A stretch of 64,000 nt of DNA, from assembly GCF_000745855.1 (NCBI RefSeq), contig NZ_JQKD01000017.1, positions 1 through 64,000 of the forward strand, in the 5' to 3' direction. The notes below the pieces were generated by a model that saw nothing but the letters and a program-made list of their open reading frames with translations, was not told the origin of the DNA and did not search any database. Shown here piece after piece: positions 59,172 to 64,000 of this stretch. The stretch's first letter is position 1. Each line of letters opens with the position of its first letter. A program made the translations under genes and the position numbers. This stretch comes from Xenophilus azovorans DSM 13620. Its GTDB lineage: Bacteria > Pseudomonadota > Gammaproteobacteria > Burkholderiales > Burkholderiaceae_C.

Positions 59172-60500
59172 GTGCCCGGCCCGTCGATCCAGATGGCGCA
59201 GGGCGCCGAGTGGCCCTACCTCGAGATCCTGCTGCGGCTGGCGCTGAGCCTGTCGCTGGGCCTGCTCATCGGCCTGGAGCGCGAGCGGCGCGGCAAGGAA
59301 GCGGGGCTTCGCACCTTCGGCTTCATCTGCCTGCTGGGTGCGCTCGGCGGCCTGCTGGGCGTGCGCTTCGCGCTGCTGGTGCTGGCGCTGGTCGGCGTGC
59401 TCGCGGTGCTGCTCAACGTACAGACGCTGCGCGCCGGCCAGGGCGCCGAGCTGACCACCTCGGCGGCGATGCTCGTGACCTGCCTGGCCGGCGTGCTCTG
59501 CGGCCAGGGCCACACCGTCTCGCCGGCCGCCGTGATGGTGCTGGCCACGGCCCTGCTGGCCTGGAAGGAGCGGCTGGCCGGCTTCTCGGCGGGCCTGAGC
59601 GAGAGCGAGATGCGCTCCGCGCTGCTGCTGGCGATCCTCGCCATCGTGATCTACCCGGCGCTGCCTGCGGGCACGGTGGGCCCGTGGAACCTGGTGGAGC
59701 CGCGCGCGGCGTGGGTCACCGTCATCCTCATCGCCGGCATCGGCTTCGCCAACTACATCCTCTGGAAGCTCTACGGCGCGCGCGGCACGGAACTGTCGGG
59801 CTTCCTCGGCGGCCTGGTCAACAGCAACTTCACCGTGATCGAGCTGTCCTCGCGCGTGGTCGCCACGGGCGGCCGCTTCATCGGCCCGGCCTACCGCGGC
59901 ATCCTGCTGGCGACCACCGCGATGGTGGTGCGCAACGCCGGGCTGCTGCTCATCCTGGCGCCGCTCGCGCTGCTCGGCGCCTCGGCGTCCTTCGGGCTCA
60001 TGCTGCTGGCGAGCGGCGCGCTGGCGCTGCTCAGCTATCGACGCGGCGCGCCGCAGGCGGCCGAGGCGCAGGCGGTGGACATCCAGCTCGACCTGCCGTT
60101 CTCCCTGCCCCTGGCGCTGAAGTACGGCGTGGTGTTCCTGATCCTGCACATCGTGGGCGGACTCACGCAGCAGCACTTCGGCGATGCGGGTTTCTACGTC
60201 GTGAGCATCGTCGGCGGCCTGATGTCCAGCGCCAGCGCCATCGCCGCGGCGGCCACTCTCGCCTCGCAGGGCAGCCTGTCGCCCGGGACCGCCGGCATCG
60301 GCGCGGTGCTCGCGTCGCTCACCAGCCTGGGGTTCAGCATGTCCTTCGTGCTGCGCACGCGGACGCCGGCGCTGATCGGGCGGGTGAGCACGGCGATGCT
60401 GTGCATCGCGGCCGCGGGCGTCGTCGGTCTCGTTGCCTGGCATGTCGGCCAGCCGCTGGCGGCGCGCCTGGTGCCGGCGCTGGCCGGCCTGCAGGGCTAG
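59172..60500 (+). CDS. MgtC/DUF4010-type integral membrane protein
   Basis: This 442-aa protein starts at GTG 59172, one base after phnY (ATG 59193 is the alternative). An N-terminal MgtC-like block (LSLSLGLLIGLERERRGKEAGLRTFGF near 27-54) is followed by a long DUF4010 part; about 12 helices in all, with VNSNFTVIELSSR near 217. MgtC proteins modulate membrane ATPase and Mg2+ response. Location at the end of the phosphonate operon may be chance or a phosphate/Mg link. Confidence 0.8.
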   Translation: MPGPSIQMAQGAEWPYLEILLRLALSLSLGLLIGLERERRGKEAGLRTFGFICLLGALGGLLGVRFALLVLALVGVLAVLLNVQTLRAGQGAELTTSAAMLVTCLAGVLCGQGHTVSPAAVMVLATALLAWKERLAGFSAGLSESEMRSALLLAILAIVIYPALPAGTVGPWNLVEPRAAWVTVILIAGIGFANYILWKLYGARGTELSGFLGGLVNSNFTVIELSSRVVATGGRFIGPAYRGILLATTAMVVRNAGLLLILAPLALLGASASFGLMLLASGALALLSYRRGAPQAAEAQAVDIQLDLPFSLPLALKYGVVFLILHIVGGLTQQHFGDAGFYVVSIVGGLMSSASAIAAAATLASQGSLSPGTAGIGAVLASLTSLGFSMSFVLRTRTPALIGRVSTAMLCIAAAGVVGLVAWHVGQPLAARLVPALAGLQG

Positions 60501-60513
60501 CCTGCGCCGGTCC

Positions 60514-61329
60514 TCAGGCCGGATCGGCGAAGCGCGCCGCACGCTTGTCCATTCCCGCGCGCACCGCCTCGGCCTGGTTGGGGCTGCCGATCAGCGCCTG
60601 CTGCTCGCGCGCCTCGGCCAGCAGCACCTCGGCCGGCGAGGCGGTTTCCGCCAGCGCCATCAGCCGCTTGGCGGCGCGGACCGCGTGCGGGCTGCTTGCG
60701 GCGATCTGCCGCGCCAGCGCGCGTGCATCCTCCAGCGGCGCGGCGCTGGTGCGGGTGACCAGGCCGAGCGCCGCCGCCTCGGTGCCTTCGACGATCCGCC
60801 CGGTGTAGACCAGCTCGCGCAGCACGTCGCCGCGCACGAGCGGCGCCAGCAGCGCGCAGCCGGCCATGTCGGGCACCAGGCCCCACTTGATCTCCATCAC
60901 GCTGAGTCTCGCGTCGGGCGCGGCGATGCGAACGTCCGCGCCCAGCGCGATCTGCAGACCGCCGCCGAAGGCCGCGCCGTGCACGGCGGCGATGACAGGC
61001 ACCGGAAGCTCGCGCCAGCCCCAGGCCACGTGCTGGAAGCGGTTGGCCAGGCCGTGCGTGCGCTCCTCCAGCGTGCCCATGCCCTGCCCCTGCGCGGCGC
61101 CGGCCATGCTGGCCATGTCCAGCCCGGCGCAGAAGGCGCGGCCCTCGCCGTGCAGCACCACGGCGCGCAGGCCGCGCGCCTCGCGCAGCCGGGCGATGAT
61201 GTCGTTGATGGCGTCGAACATCGCCGGATCGAGCGCGTTCATCTTGTCGGGGCGGGCCAGCATCACGTCTGCGACGCCGGCGTCGTCGATGTGCAGGCGC
61301 ACGCGGTCGGGATCGGGAGAAGCGGTCAT
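60514..61329 (-). CDS. Enoyl-CoA hydratase/isomerase family protein
   Basis: This 271-aa crotonase starts at ATG 61329. HGEGRAFCAGLDMASM near 60 is the first oxyanion-hole segment, and VHGAAFGGGLQIALGADVRI near 115 the second; the catalytic segment includes SVMEIKWGLVPDM near 142. It hydrates or isomerises enoyl-CoA in beta-oxidation. It lies 74 bases after the acyl-CoA dehydrogenase gene and ends 13 bases from the convergent membrane protein gene. Confidence 0.88.
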   Translation of the reverse strand: MTASPDPDRVRLHIDDAGVADVMLARPDKMNALDPAMFDAINDIIARLREARGLRAVVLHGEGRAFCAGLDMASMAGAAQGQGMGTLEERTHGLANRFQHVAWGWRELPVPVIAAVHGAAFGGGLQIALGADVRIAAPDARLSVMEIKWGLVPDMAGCALLAPLVRGDVLRELVYTGRIVEGTEAAALGLVTRTSAAPLEDARALARQIAASSPHAVRAAKRLMALAETASPAEVLLAEAREQQALIGSPNQAEAVRAGMDKRAARFADPA

Positions 61330-61403
61330 GCGGCGTTCCGGCAAGGAAAGCGGCCTTTGTAGCCATCGGCCGGCGTTCGGACAAGCGCGGGCTGTCGCCG
61401 ACC

Positions 61404-62552
61404 TCACAGCGCCCGCGCGATCACCTCCTTCATGATCTCGCTGGTGCCGCCGTAGATGCGCTGCACGCGTGCGTCGGCATACATGCGCGTGACCATGTAC
61501 TCGTTCATGAAGCCGTAGCCGCCGTGCAGCTGCACCAACTCGTCGAGCACGCGGCCCTGCGCCTCGGAGCCCCACAGCTTGGCCATGGAGGCGGTGGCGG
61601 TGTCGAGCGTGCCGGCCACGATCTGCTCCACGCAGCGGTCGATGAAGGCGCGGCCGACCATGATCTGCGTCGCCACCTCGGCCAGCTTGAACTTTGTGTT
61701 CTGCATCTCGGCGATGGGCTGGCCAAAGGCCTTGCGTTCGCGCACGTAGGCCAGCGTGGCCTCGTAGGCGCCCTCCATGCAGGCGACGGCCGCCAGGCCG
61801 ATGATCAGCCGCTCGTAGGGCAGGTCGCTCATGAGCTGGAAGAAGCCCTGCCCTTCCCGGCCGCCCAGCAGGTTCTCCGCCGGCACGCGCACGCCGTCGA
61901 AGAACAGTTCGGAGGTGTCCTGCGCCTTCATGCCCATCTTGTCGAGCACGCGGCCGACCTTGAAGCCCTCGCGGTCCTTCGTCTCGACGATGAGGATGGA
62001 GGTGCCGCGCGCACCCTGCGACGGGTCGGTCTTGCACACCACCAGGATCACACCGGCGAGGTAGCCGTTGGTGATGAAGGTCTTGCTGCCGTCGATGACG
62101 TAGCCGTCGCCCTCGCGCACGGCCCGCGTGCGGATGCCCTGCAGGTCGGAGCCGGCGCCGGGTTCGGTCATCGCGATGGCGCCGACCAGTTCGCCGCGCG
62201 CCATCGCCGGCAGGTAGCGGCGCTTCTGCTCCTCGGTGCCGTGGTTGAGGAAGTAATGCGCGACGATGGAATGCACCGAGTTGCTCATGCCGGTGAGGCC
62301 GCGGCGCGCCATCTCCTCGTGGATCACGGCCTCGTGGCGGAAGTCGCCCCCGCCGCCGCCGTATTCCTCGGGGATGTCGGTGCACAGCAGGCCCAGCTCG
62401 CCGGCGCGGCGCCACAGGGCGTGGCCCACGTGGCCGCGCTTTCGGGCCGCCTCGTCCTGCGGCTGCATCTCGGACTCGATGAAGCGCACGGCGGTGTCGC
62501 GCAGCGCGTCCAGCTCCTCGTTGCGCCAGGAACGCTCGAACTGCAATGGCAT
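61404..62552 (-). CDS. Acyl-CoA dehydrogenase
   Basis: This 382-aa flavoenzyme starts at ATG 62552. FAD and substrate segments: IAMTEPGAGSDLQGIRT near 126, the FITNGYLAG segment near 158, ERKAFGQPIAEMQ near 271, LHGGYGFMNEY near 344 and the C-terminal IYGGTSEIMKEVIAR. It makes the alpha-beta double bond for the hydratase encoded downstream. With the synthetase upstream it forms a three-gene fatty or branched acyl degradation set. Confidence 0.92.
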   Translation of the reverse strand: MPLQFERSWRNEELDALRDTAVRFIESEMQPQDEAARKRGHVGHALWRRAGELGLLCTDIPEEYGGGGGDFRHEAVIHEEMARRGLTGMSNSVHSIVAHYFLNHGTEEQKRRYLPAMARGELVGAIAMTEPGAGSDLQGIRTRAVREGDGYVIDGSKTFITNGYLAGVILVVCKTDPSQGARGTSILIVETKDREGFKVGRVLDKMGMKAQDTSELFFDGVRVPAENLLGGREGQGFFQLMSDLPYERLIIGLAAVACMEGAYEATLAYVRERKAFGQPIAEMQNTKFKLAEVATQIMVGRAFIDRCVEQIVAGTLDTATASMAKLWGSEAQGRVLDELVQLHGGYGFMNEYMVTRMYADARVQRIYGGTSEIMKEVIARAL

Positions 62553-62602
62553 GGTGGTCCTTGTCGTGAAGTTCAGGCGCCGGGCCGGCGGGGCGGACGT
62601 CC

Positions 62603-64000
<1,398 letters not shown>

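Overview
The window looks like a high-GC betaproteobacterial chromosome, most probably Burkholderiales and close to Comamonadaceae. The signs are the recA-recX block, sucC-sucD followed by a TerC-family gene, a type 2 ArgC, a TctD/TctE-type two-component pair, a SET-domain gene beside a topoisomerase III with a C-terminal SWIB domain, and GTG/ATGA-coupled operons. I assign the family by gene content and gene order only. No rRNA, tRNA, CRISPR array or complete prophage is visible. No stretch longer than about 300 bases lacks a gene or gene relic, apart from the pilA/vapB promoter interval (18008-18318), which holds regulatory dyads.

Layout. (a) 1-1740 is a scrapyard: the left end of an IS66-type element inserted into the last codons of a ccdB-like toxin gene, its Phd/YefM-type antitoxin, a gutted RHH/PIN toxin-antitoxin pair, and the 3' part of a urease accessory gene ureG. 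(b) 1727-17499 is a long minus-strand surface-glycan cluster. It holds UDP-galactopyranose mutase, a galactofuranosyltransferase-like protein, further GT2 and GT4 transferases, two methyltransferases (one broken by two frameshifts), an ABC lipid-oligosaccharide flippase, a UDP-HexNAc 6-dehydrogenase, an OafA-type acyltransferase and a polytopic GT-C-like protein. The cluster lies directly downstream of the major type IV pilin gene pilA, whose promoter is a clear sigma-54 site. (c) 18284-22440 holds three toxin-antitoxin modules in a row (vapBC, hipBA, hipBA). (d) 22483-27144 is a signalling block: class II cyclic-nucleotide phosphodiesterase, CHASE2 adenylate/guanylate cyclase, double FHA protein and PP2C phosphatase. 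(e) 27168-45257 is mostly core genome: terC, sucDC, argC, recX-recA with a LexA box, MarR and TctDE regulators, a Fic/YhfG-type pair, birA, SET gene, topB-SWIB, a trypsin-like protease with a small partner, a PEBP-family protein and a lipoprotein. (f) 45283-59170 is a phosphonate locus: LysR regulator, a Dpp/Opp-type ABC importer, a GpdQ/CpdA-like phosphodiesterase, an alkaline-phosphatase-superfamily hydrolase, Tat-exported PhoD, phosphonoacetate hydrolase PhnA, an Fe-dependent alcohol dehydrogenase and phosphonoacetaldehyde dehydrogenase PhnY. (g) 59172-64000 holds an MgtC/DUF4010-like membrane protein and a minus-strand acyl-CoA degradation set.

How the parts may work together. In the phosphonate locus the enzymes form a chain: an alcohol (perhaps 2-hydroxyethylphosphonate) to phosphonoacetaldehyde, then phosphonoacetate, then acetate plus phosphate. 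The three phosphoesterases and the peptide-type importer suggest that an esterified phosphonate is the true substrate. No PhnW, PhnX or PhnSTUV is seen. This is the best candidate for an undescribed system. A second candidate is the divergent SET / topoisomerase III-SWIB pair, whose 104-bp shared promoter contains a 44-bp perfect alternating purine-pyrimidine (Z-DNA-type) tract.
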